From contig NZ_OMPS01000009.1 of the NCBI RefSeq assembly GCF_900313035.1, forward strand, positions 158,804 through 222,803: DNA of 64,000 nucleotides. Reading direction: 5' to 3'. The notes under the pieces are model-generated. The model was not told the origin of the DNA. It was given only the letters and a program-made list of their open reading frames with translations, and ran no database searches. Source of the stretch: Ruegeria sp. EL01. GTDB lineage: Bacteria; Pseudomonadota; Alphaproteobacteria; Rhodobacterales; Rhodobacteraceae. The position numbers were made by a program, and so were the translations under genes. Below, in pieces: positions 25,516 through 34,672 of this stretch; within the stretch, counting starts at the first letter, position 1; each line of letters opens with the position of its first letter.

Positions 25516-27461
25516 GCACGATCCTTGTCGTCAGGTCGCGCTTTGGGGCGACGGTCACCCTCTAGCCGTTTTTGTTGTTCTTTGATGCGTTCGCGGTCGC
25601 CTGCTGGATACGCTTCGAGCGGAGGTGTTCCTTCGTAGAGCGTCTGCAACATGATATCCCGCGCAACAGGAGCCGCCGCTTTGGAGCCGCCGCCGCCATG
25701 TTCGACGACCACCGCGACTGCATATTTTGGATTGTCGTAGGGGGCAAAGCTAACGAACAGAGCGTGGTCGCGGCGTTCCCAAGGCAGATCCTTGTTGCGG
25801 ATCACGCCCGCTGCGCGCTCGGCTTTGGTAATGTTGCGCACCTGACTTGTGCCGGTCTTACCTGCCATTCGGAATTCATCGGCGATGATTCGGCTGCGAT
25901 AGGCTGTCCCTCGGCGGTTGTTCGAAACCGAGAACATAGCCTTTCGGACTTGATCGAGGTTGAACCGGCTAATTTCCAATGGCTCACCCGCGCCGGAGGG
26001 TTGTTCAATCCCATCGACCGAACGCACCAGTCGGGGCGACACAGCCCGCCCAGTTGCGATGCGTGCCGTCATGACGGCCAGTTGCAAAGGTGAAGCCAGC
26101 ATGAATCCCTGACCGATCGAGGCATTTGCGGTGTCGCCGACCAGCCATTCCTCACCGTGAACCCGCCGTTTCCATTCCTGATTTGGTGCCAAACCAGCGG
26201 CCACTGCCGACATCGGGATGTCGTGTTTCACACCCAGACCAAGCTTGCGCGCCATGTCCGAGATTTTGTCTATCCCCACGCGCAGAGCAACATCATAGTA
26301 GTAGACATCGCAGCTGCGTTTCAGCGAAAGCCCCAGATCGACTGTGCCGTGCCCGCCGCGTTTCCAACAGTGGAACCGACGGCTGCCAACTTTAAGGTGA
26401 CCGGGGCAATAGACCGTGTTGCCTGGGCCGACCACACCGGCCTCAAGCGCGGCCAGAGCAGTGACCATCTTGAAGGTCGATCCGGGAGGATAGGTTCCCT
26501 GCACGGTTTTGTTTGCCAACGGACGATATTTGTCCTGTGTCAGGGTCTGATAGTCCGCGACCGAGATTCCCCGAACAAAAAGGTTAGGGTCAAAACTAGG
26601 GGCCGAACTGATGGCCCGGATATCACCCGATTCACAATCCAAAACGACGGCTGCAGCGCTTTCGCCAGCCAGTCTGGCCTGTGCGTATTCCTGCAGGTCG
26701 GCATCGATCGACAATTGCAGGTCGGCACCAGGTTGACCTTCCTGTCGATCCAACTCGCGCATCACGCGGCCCGTCGCGTTGACTTCAACCCGTTTGGCTC
26801 CGGCTTTACCACGCAGTGAGGTTTCCTGTTTGGCTTCCAGTCCGACTTTGCCGATCTGGAAGCGGGGGATATGCAACACCGGTTCGGGGTCATTGATCTG
26901 GCTGAGATCATAGTCGCTGACCGGGCCGACATATCCTACAATGTGGGCAAAATCTTCGTAGCTGGGGTATTGGCGCGTCAAACCGACTTCGGGTGTCACA
27001 CCAGGCAGGGCTGGTGCATTGACAGCGACCTTTGAGATATCTTCCCAAGTCACCTGATCAGCAAGAGTGACCGGCAGGAAGGGAGCTGAGCGGCGCATCT
27101 CGGTGCGCGCGCGGTCAATCTCGTCCTCGTTCAGTGGTATCAGCTCAGAGAGCTTTGCAATTACCTCGTCCAAGTCGCCGGCATCTTCGCGCACGATGAC
27201 GATGCGATAGGACGGCGTGTTTTGACCGATGACCTGCCCGTTCCGGTCATAAATCCGTCCGCGCGTCGGAGGGATCAGGCGAATGTTGATGCGGTTTTCT
27301 TCCGCCAGCAGGCGATACTGATCGGCCTGATCCACCTGCATGAACCGCATGCGCGCGGCCAGCCCGCCAATGAAGGCAGCCTGCAGCCCGCCCAACACCA
27401 GTGCGCGGCGTGGCAAACGCTTATGGGCGAGGCCCTTGGGTTTTGCTTGACGGTTCTTCAT
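25512..27461 (-). CDS. mrdA: Penicillin-binding protein 2 (peptidoglycan D,D-transpeptidase MrdA)
   Basis: The product is a 649-residue class B PBP. It has a cytoplasmic Lys/Arg-rich tail, one membrane helix near residues 20-36, a pedestal domain from RLIPPTRGRIYDRNG, then the transpeptidase. The catalytic S328-TFK331 is in YPPGSTFKMVTALAALEAG; KTGTSQV is near 545. It crosslinks peptidoglycan in the periplasm with RodA during elongation. The start ATG overlaps the mreD stop and its own stop overlaps rodA, both ATGA, which gives near-stoichiometric coupling. The Arg/Lys-rich C-terminal tail after EQQKRLEGDRR is not part of the core fold. Confidence 0.96.
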   Translation of the reverse strand: MKNRQAKPKGLAHKRLPRRALVLGGLQAAFIGGLAARMRFMQVDQADQYRLLAEENRINIRLIPPTRGRIYDRNGQVIGQNTPSYRIVIVREDAGDLDEVIAKLSELIPLNEDEIDRARTEMRRSAPFLPVTLADQVTWEDISKVAVNAPALPGVTPEVGLTRQYPSYEDFAHIVGYVGPVSDYDLSQINDPEPVLHIPRFQIGKVGLEAKQETSLRGKAGAKRVEVNATGRVMRELDRQEGQPGADLQLSIDADLQEYAQARLAGESAAAVVLDCESGDIRAISSAPSFDPNLFVRGISVADYQTLTQDKYRPLANKTVQGTYPPGSTFKMVTALAALEAGVVGPGNTVYCPGHLKVGSRRFHCWKRGGHGTVDLGLSLKRSCDVYYYDVALRVGIDKISDMARKLGLGVKHDIPMSAVAAGLAPNQEWKRRVHGEEWLVGDTANASIGQGFMLASPLQLAVMTARIATGRAVSPRLVRSVDGIEQPSGAGEPLEISRFNLDQVRKAMFSVSNNRRGTAYRSRIIADEFRMAGKTGTSQVRNITKAERAAGVIRNKDLPWERRDHALFVSFAPYDNPKYAVAVVVEHGGGGSKAAAPVARDIMLQTLYEGTPPLEAYPAGDRERIKEQQKRLEGDRRPKARPDDKDRA

Positions 27462-27994
27462 GCCCGGGATCCTACGGTACTGGCATCGGCTGCGGAAATG
27501 CGCCGTACACCAAATACGCTTTGGCTAAGCATGACAATCGCAGGATAGGCAATGATCGTCAGTACCAGTTGGATGACCACAGGTCCGACAGCGGATTGTT
27601 CAACCGAGAAGAGGGATAGAGCAACCCGGTTTGCAAGGAATATTGCGGTGATCACTACTCCGACGGATATCCATTCCCCGACGAATCCCGCATCCCGCAT
27701 CCCAGTCGCCGCCGAACGCAGATAAGACGTGCCAAGAATGACCAGAGCTGCCAACAAACCAGGTGGTCGCTGCAGCAACAGATCTGCCAAGAGCATGACC
27801 GCTGCAACAAGAAGGGTCGGAACGTAGTCGGGACGTCGCAAGACCCATGCAAATGTAACTGCAATTAGAATCTCAGGAAACGGCCAGCGATCCGGCTGCG
27901 TATTCAGTGGCAACAGGTGCAAAAACAAGATGAAAACAGCAAGTAGGGCGTAAAGTGCGCGCATGCTCCAGAGGTGTGAGACAGCTTCATCCAT
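27458..27994 (-). CDS. mreD: MreD, rod shape-determining membrane protein
   Basis: The roughly 178-residue protein has about five hydrophobic helices, MRALYALLAVFILFLHLLPL first, and an ILIAVTFAWVLRRPDYVP loop with RRPD typical of MreD. It is an inner-membrane component linking MreB and MreC to the RodA-PBP2 synthase. I start it at ATG 27994 because GGGGAGG lies 6 bases upstream; an earlier in-frame start at 28015 would add 7 residues. It overlaps the mreC stop by 8 bases and mrdA by 4. Confidence 0.9.
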   Translation of the reverse strand: MDEAVSHLWSMRALYALLAVFILFLHLLPLNTQPDRWPFPEILIAVTFAWVLRRPDYVPTLLVAAVMLLADLLLQRPPGLLAALVILGTSYLRSAATGMRDAGFVGEWISVGVVITAIFLANRVALSLFSVEQSAVGPVVIQLVLTIIAYPAIVMLSQSVFGVRRISAADASTVGSRA

Positions 27995-28889
27995 CACCTG
28001 CCTCCCCTGGGGCAAGGGCAGCTTCGGGGCGTTCCGGCCCGACGATGCCCCCGGTGTCGCGAATAAACGGCGCCGCGTTGTACCGTAGAACGCGCAAAAA
28101 CTCTAACCGTTCAAAGTCAGCCGACAGGCGCACGCGCAACCGCCCTCCTGGGTCGACGGAAATCTGGCCAACTAACAAACCTGCCGGAAAAACACCGCCA
28201 TCACCCGAGGTAATCACGCGGTCGCCGGGACGGACAAGCTCGCGGTTCTCCAGAAACTCGACAGCCGGAGAAGGTGTGTTGTCCCCAGCGATCAGAGCCG
28301 TCTGCCCCGACGGTTGAATAGTGGCGGGAATGGCACTGGACGCATCTGTCATCAGAATGACCCGCGAGGTATCCGAGCCAACGCCTGAAATGCGACCAAC
28401 CAGCCCGATCCCATCCATCGTGGCCCATCCATCTACGATTCCGTCCCGTTCCCCCACATTGAGCACAACGGACTGCCGAAAGGGCGATCCGCTGTCTGCC
28501 ATCACAACGCCAGTGATATAGGTCAGGCGCGGATCCAGACGCACGTTGTTCAGATCCAGCAATCTGGCATTCTCTTGCTCCAACTGCAGCGCGGCCTCTT
28601 TCCACGCCCGCATCAGACGCAGTTCGCTGCGCAATTCCTGGTTCTGTTCACTGAGCCTCTGGTAGCTTTGGAAATCGCGCACCAGATTGACGGCGGCAGT
28701 GACCGGAACCATTGCCCATTCCATCGAGGGCACAACTGTATCTATAACTTGCGCGCGAAAGCGTTCTACGCGCGGGCTGTCGATACGCCAGACGACAAAG
28801 ATTCCCAGCAGGCATAGGACAACGATCCCCAGAAACAAGCGACGCAAGGGGGTCGTATAGTCATCGCGCTGTGATCGGTCTTTTGCCAC
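27987..28889 (-). CDS. mreC: MreC, rod shape-determining protein
   Basis: The 300-residue bitopic protein has a short basic cytoplasmic tail (RSQRDDYTTPLRR), one membrane helix (LFLGIVVLCLLGIFVVW, about 19-35), a coiled coil at roughly 75-115 (SYQRLSEQNQELRSELRLMRAWKEAALQLEQENARLLDL), then the beta-barrel periplasmic domain, with ITGVVMADSGSPFRQSVVLNVGERDGI and GLVGRISGVGSDTSRVILMTDASSAIP. It activates PBP2. The C-terminus is Pro/Glu/Ala-rich. It follows mreB after a 61-base gap that contains a hairpin. Confidence 0.94.
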   Translation of the reverse strand: MAKDRSQRDDYTTPLRRLFLGIVVLCLLGIFVVWRIDSPRVERFRAQVIDTVVPSMEWAMVPVTAAVNLVRDFQSYQRLSEQNQELRSELRLMRAWKEAALQLEQENARLLDLNNVRLDPRLTYITGVVMADSGSPFRQSVVLNVGERDGIVDGWATMDGIGLVGRISGVGSDTSRVILMTDASSAIPATIQPSGQTALIAGDNTPSPAVEFLENRELVRPGDRVITSGDGGVFPAGLLVGQISVDPGGRLRVRLSADFERLEFLRVLRYNAAPFIRDTGGIVGPERPEAALAPGEAGDG

Positions 28890-28925
28890 AGGACTCCTTC
28901 CCGTGTTGCTCGCGCCCGATATTCT

Positions 28926-28943
28926 ACCCTCGTATCAGAGGGT
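28926..28943 (-). other. Hairpin in mreB-mreC gap
   Basis: There is a perfect 6-bp inverted repeat, ACCCTC and GAGGGT, with a 6-base loop, in the 61-base gap between mreB and mreC. No T-run follows on the minus strand, so it is unlikely to stop transcription fully. It may be an attenuating or RNA-stability element that lets mreB be made in excess over mreC. The function is inference. Confidence 0.4.
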
Positions 28944-28950
28944 GCGCGCC

Positions 28951-30116
<1,166 letters not shown>

Positions 30117-30154
30117 ACCTTTTCGCCTCATTGGTAGGGACTTTAGAAGGCAAC

Positions 30155-30940
30155 ATGCTCTCATATCAACATATTTACCACGCTGGAAATCTGGCCGACG
30201 TCCAAAAGCACACATTACTGGCTTGGGCGTTGTCCTACCTGACGCAAAAAGACAAACCCCTGAGCTATGTTGAAACCCATGCCGGGCGCGGTCTGTATCG
30301 TCTGGATTCAGACGAGGCGCTCAAGACCGGGGAAGCTGCGGCGGGCATTGAAAGGGTTCAGCGCGAAGATTGGTTTGAAGCAAACCATCCGCTTGCCTGC
30401 GCTATCTCTGCAGCGCAGTCTCGGTTTGGTGGGGCCTGTTACCCGGGCTCGCCTTTGATTGCGACCAATCTGCTGAGGCCGCAGGATAGCCTGCACTTTG
30501 CTGAGTTGCATCCTCAGGAACACGCGGCCTTAGAGCAGGTGTTAACATCTGGAAATGCCAAGGCTTACAAACAGGACGGGTATGAGTTGGCCCAGTCATT
30601 GCTGCCACCCACGCCCCGTCGTGGAATGCTGTTGATTGACCCCAGCTATGAGATGAAGTCGGAATATGACCGATTGCCAGGTATTATCAACAAATTGCAC
30701 CGCAAGTGGAATGTTGGTGTGATTGCCCTTTGGTATCCGATTTTGACCGACAACCGGCATTTGAAAATGAATTCTGAATTCAACAATCTGCACCTGCCCA
30801 GACTTTTACACCACGAGGTGACATTTCCCGCTGCGCGACAGGGCCACGGCATGATCGGGTCGGGAATGTTGATCGTCAATGCCCCGTTTGGATTGGAAGA
30901 AGAGGCGAACAGGCTATCTGAACTGTTTGAAAAGATCTGA
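30155..30940 (+). CDS. rlmJ: RlmJ, 23S rRNA (adenine(2030)-N6)-methyltransferase
   Basis: The 261-residue SAM-dependent enzyme methylates A2030 of 23S rRNA. It starts MLSYQHIYHAGNLADVQKHTLLAW, the RlmJ N-terminus; YVETHAGRGLYRL is part of the SAM site, and the catalytic motif is LLIDPSYEMKSEY, with DPSY in place of DPPY. LWYPIL is also conserved. ATG 30155 has AGAAGG four bases upstream; the earlier in-frame start at 30131 is unsupported. It is divergent from mreB and convergent with leuA, separated from the latter by two strong hairpins. Confidence 0.93.
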   Translation: MLSYQHIYHAGNLADVQKHTLLAWALSYLTQKDKPLSYVETHAGRGLYRLDSDEALKTGEAAAGIERVQREDWFEANHPLACAISAAQSRFGGACYPGSPLIATNLLRPQDSLHFAELHPQEHAALEQVLTSGNAKAYKQDGYELAQSLLPPTPRRGMLLIDPSYEMKSEYDRLPGIINKLHRKWNVGVIALWYPILTDNRHLKMNSEFNNLHLPRLLHHEVTFPAARQGHGMIGSGMLIVNAPFGLEEEANRLSELFEKI

Positions 30941-31006
30941 CCCCTACATTCAACTGAACGAACACTCCCGCCCCGATTGCCCGCATCAGAGATGCAGTCA
31001 ATCGAG

Positions 31007-31046
31007 TTGGGCCCGGCACCGCGCATTTGCGCGGTGCCGGGCCCAA
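31007..31046. terminator. Perfect 19-bp hairpin between rlmJ and leuA
   Basis: Arms 31007-31025 and 31028-31046 are exact reverse complements of 19 bases with a 2-base TT loop; the arm begins TTGGGCCCGGCACCGCGC. It lies between converging genes, 67 bases after rlmJ and 67 bases before the leuA stop. No clear T-run follows on either strand, so it may be a bidirectional, Rho-assisted terminator or a dispersed intergenic palindrome. Confidence 0.6.
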
Positions 31047-31055
31047 AGCCGTAAA

Positions 31056-31078
31056 GTGGTTCGGCGTAGCCGAACCGC
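31056..31078. terminator. Second hairpin in rlmJ-leuA gap
   Basis: GGTTCGGC, a three-base GTA loop, then GCCGAACC form a perfect 8-bp stem that can extend by one wobble and one GC pair. It lies 9 bases after the 40-base perfect hairpin. Tandem hairpins at a convergent junction suggest a barrier to both transcripts. Confidence 0.5.
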
Positions 31079-31112
31079 TGCGGCTGCGGGAGAGTTTGCC
31101 CTCGCCGTGTCG

Positions 31113-32681
31113 TCAGGTCAGGTCTTTGTAGCTGATTTCGCGCGCGTCAATGCCGGGCCCGGATTTCTCCCGCCGCATGATCAGGCGATTCAGCGCGTGG
31201 ATATAGGCCTTGGCCGAGGCCACGACCGTATCCGTGTCAGCAGATTGTCCGGTGGCGATCATGCCATCCTCTTCCAAGCGCACCGACACAGTCGCCTGTG
31301 CGTCGGTTCCTTCGGTCACAGCGTGCACCTGATAAAGCTGCAGATGGGCTTGGTTGGGATAGATCGCCCGAATGGCCTTGAATGATGCATCCACTGGCCC
31401 GTCACCATGCTCGGTCGCGATCACATCCTTACCAACCACTTCCATCTCGACGGTGGATTCAGCCTGTCCGCCGGTGCCACAGGTGACTTTCATCGACACC
31501 AGCTGAAGGTAGTCATCTGCCTCGTCCAAGGTCATCAATGCAATCAGATCGTCGTCGAACACTTCTTTCTTGCGGTCGGCCAGATCTTTGAACCGGACAA
31601 AGACATCCTTGAGCTGGTTGTCCCCGAGTTCAAAGCCCAGCGTATTCAGCTTGTCGCGCAACGCGGCGCGGCCCGAGTGTTTGCCCAAGGGCAGCGATGT
31701 GCCTGACAGGCCGATATCTTCGGGGCGCATGATCTCAAAGTTTTCGCGGTTCTTCAGCATCCCGTCCTGATGAATGCCGCTTTCATGGGCAAAAGCGTTC
31801 TTGCCCACGATCGCTTTGTTGAACTGCACGTTGAATCCCGACACGGTCGCCACGCGGCGCGAGATATGCATGATCTTGGTGGTGTCGATGCCGGTGTTCC
31901 AAGGCATGATATCGTTACGGGTGCGCAGTGCCATCACCACCTCTTCCAACGCGGTGTTACCGGCGCGTTCGCCCAGACCGTTGATCGTGCATTCGATCTG
32001 GCGGGCACCACCGGCCACGGCTGCCAGAGAGTTTGCAGTCGCCATTCCGAGGTCATTGTGGCAATGGGTGGCAAATACCACCTCATCCGCGCCAGGTACC
32101 GTTTCGATCAGGCGTTTGATCAGATCGGTCGATTCCAGAGGGGCGGTATAGCCCACAGTGTCCGGGATATTGATCGTTGTGGCACCTGCTTTGATCGCGA
32201 TCTCGATGACCCGGCACAGATAATCCCACTCGGTCCGCGTCGCGTCCATTGGTGACCACTGCACGTTTTCGCAAAGGTTGCGGGCATGGCTGACCGTGTC
32301 GTGGATCTTTTGGGCCATTTCGTCCTGGGTCAGGTTCGGAATGGAACGGTGCAGCGGAGAGGTTCCGATAAACGTATGTATGCGGTTCTTCTCGGCGTGT
32401 TTCACCGCGTCCCAGCAGCGTTCGATATCGGAGAAATTGGCGCGGGCAAGGCCGCAGATGCGGCTGTTCTTCGACCGCTCAGAAATCTCTGAAACGGCTT
32501 TGAAATCGCCTTCGGAGGCAATCGGAAACCCGGCTTCGATAATGTCGACGCCCATGTCATCCAGCAGTTCGGCAATTTCAAGCTTTTCGTCATGGGTCAT
32601 CGTCGCGCCCGGGCTTTGCTCGCCGTCGCGCAAAGTGGTGTCAAAGATCAAGACATGGTCTTGGTCGGTTACGTTTGTCAT
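31113..32681 (-). CDS. leuA: 2-isopropylmalate synthase
   Basis: This 522-residue enzyme condenses acetyl-CoA with 2-ketoisovalerate, the committed step to leucine. The DRE-TIM barrel starts with LIFDTTLRDGEQSPGATM, contains CHNDLGMATANSLAAVAGGARQIECTINGLGERAGN, and ends with a LeuA dimer/allosteric domain (about 395-520) that would bind leucine. I use ATG 32681; an in-frame GTG three codons earlier (32690) is possible, and the Shine-Dalgarno is weak for both. About 80 bases upstream lie a Leu-rich leader ORF and overlapping hairpins, so control by attenuation is likely in addition to feedback inhibition. Confidence 0.96.
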   Translation of the reverse strand: MTNVTDQDHVLIFDTTLRDGEQSPGATMTHDEKLEIAELLDDMGVDIIEAGFPIASEGDFKAVSEISERSKNSRICGLARANFSDIERCWDAVKHAEKNRIHTFIGTSPLHRSIPNLTQDEMAQKIHDTVSHARNLCENVQWSPMDATRTEWDYLCRVIEIAIKAGATTINIPDTVGYTAPLESTDLIKRLIETVPGADEVVFATHCHNDLGMATANSLAAVAGGARQIECTINGLGERAGNTALEEVVMALRTRNDIMPWNTGIDTTKIMHISRRVATVSGFNVQFNKAIVGKNAFAHESGIHQDGMLKNRENFEIMRPEDIGLSGTSLPLGKHSGRAALRDKLNTLGFELGDNQLKDVFVRFKDLADRKKEVFDDDLIALMTLDEADDYLQLVSMKVTCGTGGQAESTVEMEVVGKDVIATEHGDGPVDASFKAIRAIYPNQAHLQLYQVHAVTEGTDAQATVSVRLEEDGMIATGQSADTDTVVASAKAYIHALNRLIMRREKSGPGIDAREISYKDLT

Positions 32682-32713
32682 GGGGGTCACTTTCTATTCT
32701 GTCCTAAGCCTGT

Positions 32714-32764
32714 GGCGCGCAGCCGTCCTCCTCTGAGCGGGCGCGCCGGATGGCACGCTCAGAG
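32714..32764 (-). promoter_or_regulatory. leuA attenuator: two mutually exclusive hairpins
   Basis: On the minus strand, hairpin A pairs CTCTGAGCG (32764..32756) with CGCTCAGAG (32739..32731), a perfect 9 bp. Hairpin B pairs GGCGCGC (32747..32741) with GCGCGCC (32720..32714), a perfect 7 bp. The 5' arm of B is in the loop of A, and the 3' arm of A is in the loop of B, so they exclude each other. The leader peptide stop codon is inside the 5' arm of A. No U-run follows either stem, so the switch may act on Rho or on ribosome access. A further pair, TCCTAA in the leader (32775..32770) with TTAGGA (32707..32702), can compete. Confidence 0.65.
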
Positions 32765-32845
32765 GCGGATTAGGATCAGTAGGCCACGCAGGTCGGCACC
32801 GCGAAACGCGGCGTCGGCAAAAGGGATATCTGCGTGGTTGATCAT
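32759..32845 (-). CDS. leuA leader peptide (LeuL-like, 28 aa)
   Basis: The short ORF starts at ATG 32845 and ends at TGA 32759. Its last ten residues are LRGLLILIRL: five Leu codons, two of them CTA, and two Ile ATC codons just before the stop. This is the hallmark of a transcription-attenuation leader for a leucine gene, and it lies directly upstream of leuA with alternative hairpins starting at its stop. There is no Shine-Dalgarno; a good promoter places the RNA start within a few bases of the ATG, so the leader may be translated leaderless, as is known for trpL in rhizobia. The function is inference from position and codon content. Confidence 0.68.
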   Translation of the reverse strand: MINHADIPFADAAFRGADLRGLLILIRL

Positions 32846-32854
32846 GGACCAGAA

Positions 32855-32882
32855 TGTATACAGAGCCCGCCGAGAATGAAAA
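32855..32882 (-). promoter_or_regulatory. Candidate promoter of the leuL-leuA transcript
   Basis: On the minus strand TATACA (32860..32855) follows TTTTCA (32882..32877) after 16 bases. Transcription would start near 32848, only about 0-5 bases before the leader peptide ATG. The pattern is good but unproven. Confidence 0.5.
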
Positions 32883-33032
32883 GAACCAAATTTCAACTCT
32901 TCACGTTTGGGGCGCTCCTGCCGTCGAAGCGGAAGAGGATGCCCGGGACCTGTCGGGGGCGGCCGAGGTACCGACGCCTGCGGATACCGGTAGCTATTCG
33001 ATGGGGCAGAGAACGCGTGCCGTGGTGAGGAG

Positions 33033-34517
33033 TTAGCCGTCAGAGGGCGCAGCTGCGTCTGGATCGCCTTCTGGTGCAGTCTCCGGTTCCGGATCGGCGG
33101 CGGGTGCGCTGGAGTCGCTGGATGATTGGGTCGGGAGAACTCCGTTTTCCCAGACACCGGATTCTTCTTGCCCATTGGCGTAACGCATTGTGCCGCTACC
33201 CTGGCGCTTGTTGTCGACAAAGTTGCCTTCGTACACATCGCCGTTCGAATAGGTGGCTGTTCCGGCACCGGTTATTTTACCTTCGGACCAATCGCCGGTA
33301 TATTTGAAACCGTCTGGCGTAACGATTTCGCCCTGACCGTGTCGCTGACCGTCTAAGAAGTCCCCGGTATAGACTGTGCCATCAGAATAGGTTGCCATGC
33401 CTTTACCCTGACGTGTGCCTTCGATCCAATCCCCGTCATAGGTCGACCCATTGGCTCGGGTCATAACTCCCTTGCCGTGGCTTTGCGCATTTTTGAACTG
33501 GCCTTTGTAGATCACGCCGTTGGAGTAGGTCGCTGTACCTCGGCCTTCAATGACGCCTGCGATCCAATCCCCGTCATAGGTTGAGCCATTGGGATAGGTT
33601 ATACGCCCTTTGCCTTCGGCTAGATCGGCCCTGAAATCACCGACATAGACAGATCCGTCAGGATAGCTGACCTCACCCAGCCCTTCGATCTGACCCTGGT
33701 TCCAGTCGCCAATGTAGATGAAGCCGTCCGTTCCGGTGAAGGTTCCCTTGCCGTGGCGCAGGTCATCTTCGAAATCGCCCTCATACACATCCCCGTCGGA
33801 GTAGGTAGTCTTGCCTTTCCCCTGACGACGGCCGTCAACCAATTCGCCTTCGTAGACGTCACCATTTGGCTGGGTCAGGCGGCCGGTGCCGTTGATCCTG
33901 TCCTGCTGCCAGGCCCCGGTGTATGCCATGCCATCAGGCATCGTCAGCGTACCCTGACCGACGCGTTGTCCTGCTGCGACCTCGCCTTCGTAAACGCCGC
34001 CTTCGGGGTAAGTGATCTTGCCCTTGCCCTGTTTGACACCATCGACCCAATCACCGTCATAGGCGTGACCATCGGAACTGATCAGCACCCCCTGGCCATG
34101 ATGGCGTGCATTTTGAAAGCCACCTTCATACCGCATGCCGTTGGCATATTGGGCAACACCAGAGCCGTTGATGGCGCCATTGGCCCATTCGCCTTCATAT
34201 GTGCTGCCATCGGCATAGATGATCTTGCCTTGCCCTTCAGGCTGCCCCTTGGCGAATGTCCCGTCGTAGACCGAGCCATCCGGATAGCGTGTGACCCCTT
34301 GCCCCTGAATTTCGCCCTCGACCCACTGTCCGGTATATTCAAACCCGCTGGGCAGGCGATAGGTTCCGGTTCCGTGGCGCAGGCCATTCTGGAATGTGCC
34401 TTCATAGACGCCGCCGACCTCGTCATCTTTGACGATGACTGTCCCGTCCTGCGCGCCAGCGGTGGTCGCCGCCAAAGTCAAAATCCCAGCGGCAATCGAG
34501 TTGCGGATCAGTTTCAT
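33033..34517 (-). CDS. Exported MORN-repeat protein (18 full repeats)
   Basis: The product has 494 residues from ATG 34517 (AGGAA upstream; an in-frame start at 34565 adds 16 unsupported residues). A Sec signal peptide, MKLIRNSIAAGILTLAATTAGAQ, is followed by 18 consecutive 23-residue MORN units of the form G-x-x-Y-x-G-x-W/F-x-x-G-x-x-x-G-x-G-x-x-x-Y-x-D/N, then a degenerate nineteenth and an acidic, Pro/Ala/Ser-rich tail. The array forms one long beta-strand meander. MORN domains usually bind lipids or act as scaffolds, mostly in the cytosol; export to the periplasm is less usual. It ends 188 bases from the leader start of leuA and is transcribed alone. Partners are unknown. Confidence 0.9.
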   Translation of the reverse strand: MKLIRNSIAAGILTLAATTAGAQDGTVIVKDDEVGGVYEGTFQNGLRHGTGTYRLPSGFEYTGQWVEGEIQGQGVTRYPDGSVYDGTFAKGQPEGQGKIIYADGSTYEGEWANGAINGSGVAQYANGMRYEGGFQNARHHGQGVLISSDGHAYDGDWVDGVKQGKGKITYPEGGVYEGEVAAGQRVGQGTLTMPDGMAYTGAWQQDRINGTGRLTQPNGDVYEGELVDGRRQGKGKTTYSDGDVYEGDFEDDLRHGKGTFTGTDGFIYIGDWNQGQIEGLGEVSYPDGSVYVGDFRADLAEGKGRITYPNGSTYDGDWIAGVIEGRGTATYSNGVIYKGQFKNAQSHGKGVMTRANGSTYDGDWIEGTRQGKGMATYSDGTVYTGDFLDGQRHGQGEIVTPDGFKYTGDWSEGKITGAGTATYSNGDVYEGNFVDNKRQGSGTMRYANGQEESGVWENGVLPTQSSSDSSAPAADPEPETAPEGDPDAAAPSDG

Positions 34518-34672
34518 TTTTGTTCCTGCCTGCCCAGTCATCACTGTGTGCTTCCTTTTGCGCAAAACTAGGGTACCGCCGAGGGCAGAGCAACGGCTTT
34601 TGCCGCATTGGCCTTTTACTCGCGGTGCGATCTGCTAAATGGCAATAGGACTGACGAGGACAAGAGGGCAGC

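Noticed and set aside
33033..34517. Regular DNA repetition that could be mistaken for a CRISPR or satellite
   Set aside because: Period is 69 bases in frame, giving 23-residue MORN units; no spacer-repeat structure.
33753..34571. 272-codon plus-strand frame with hydrophobic repeats opposite the MORN gene
   Set aside because: Its repetition is the reverse complement of the MORN codon repeats, not a separate membrane protein.
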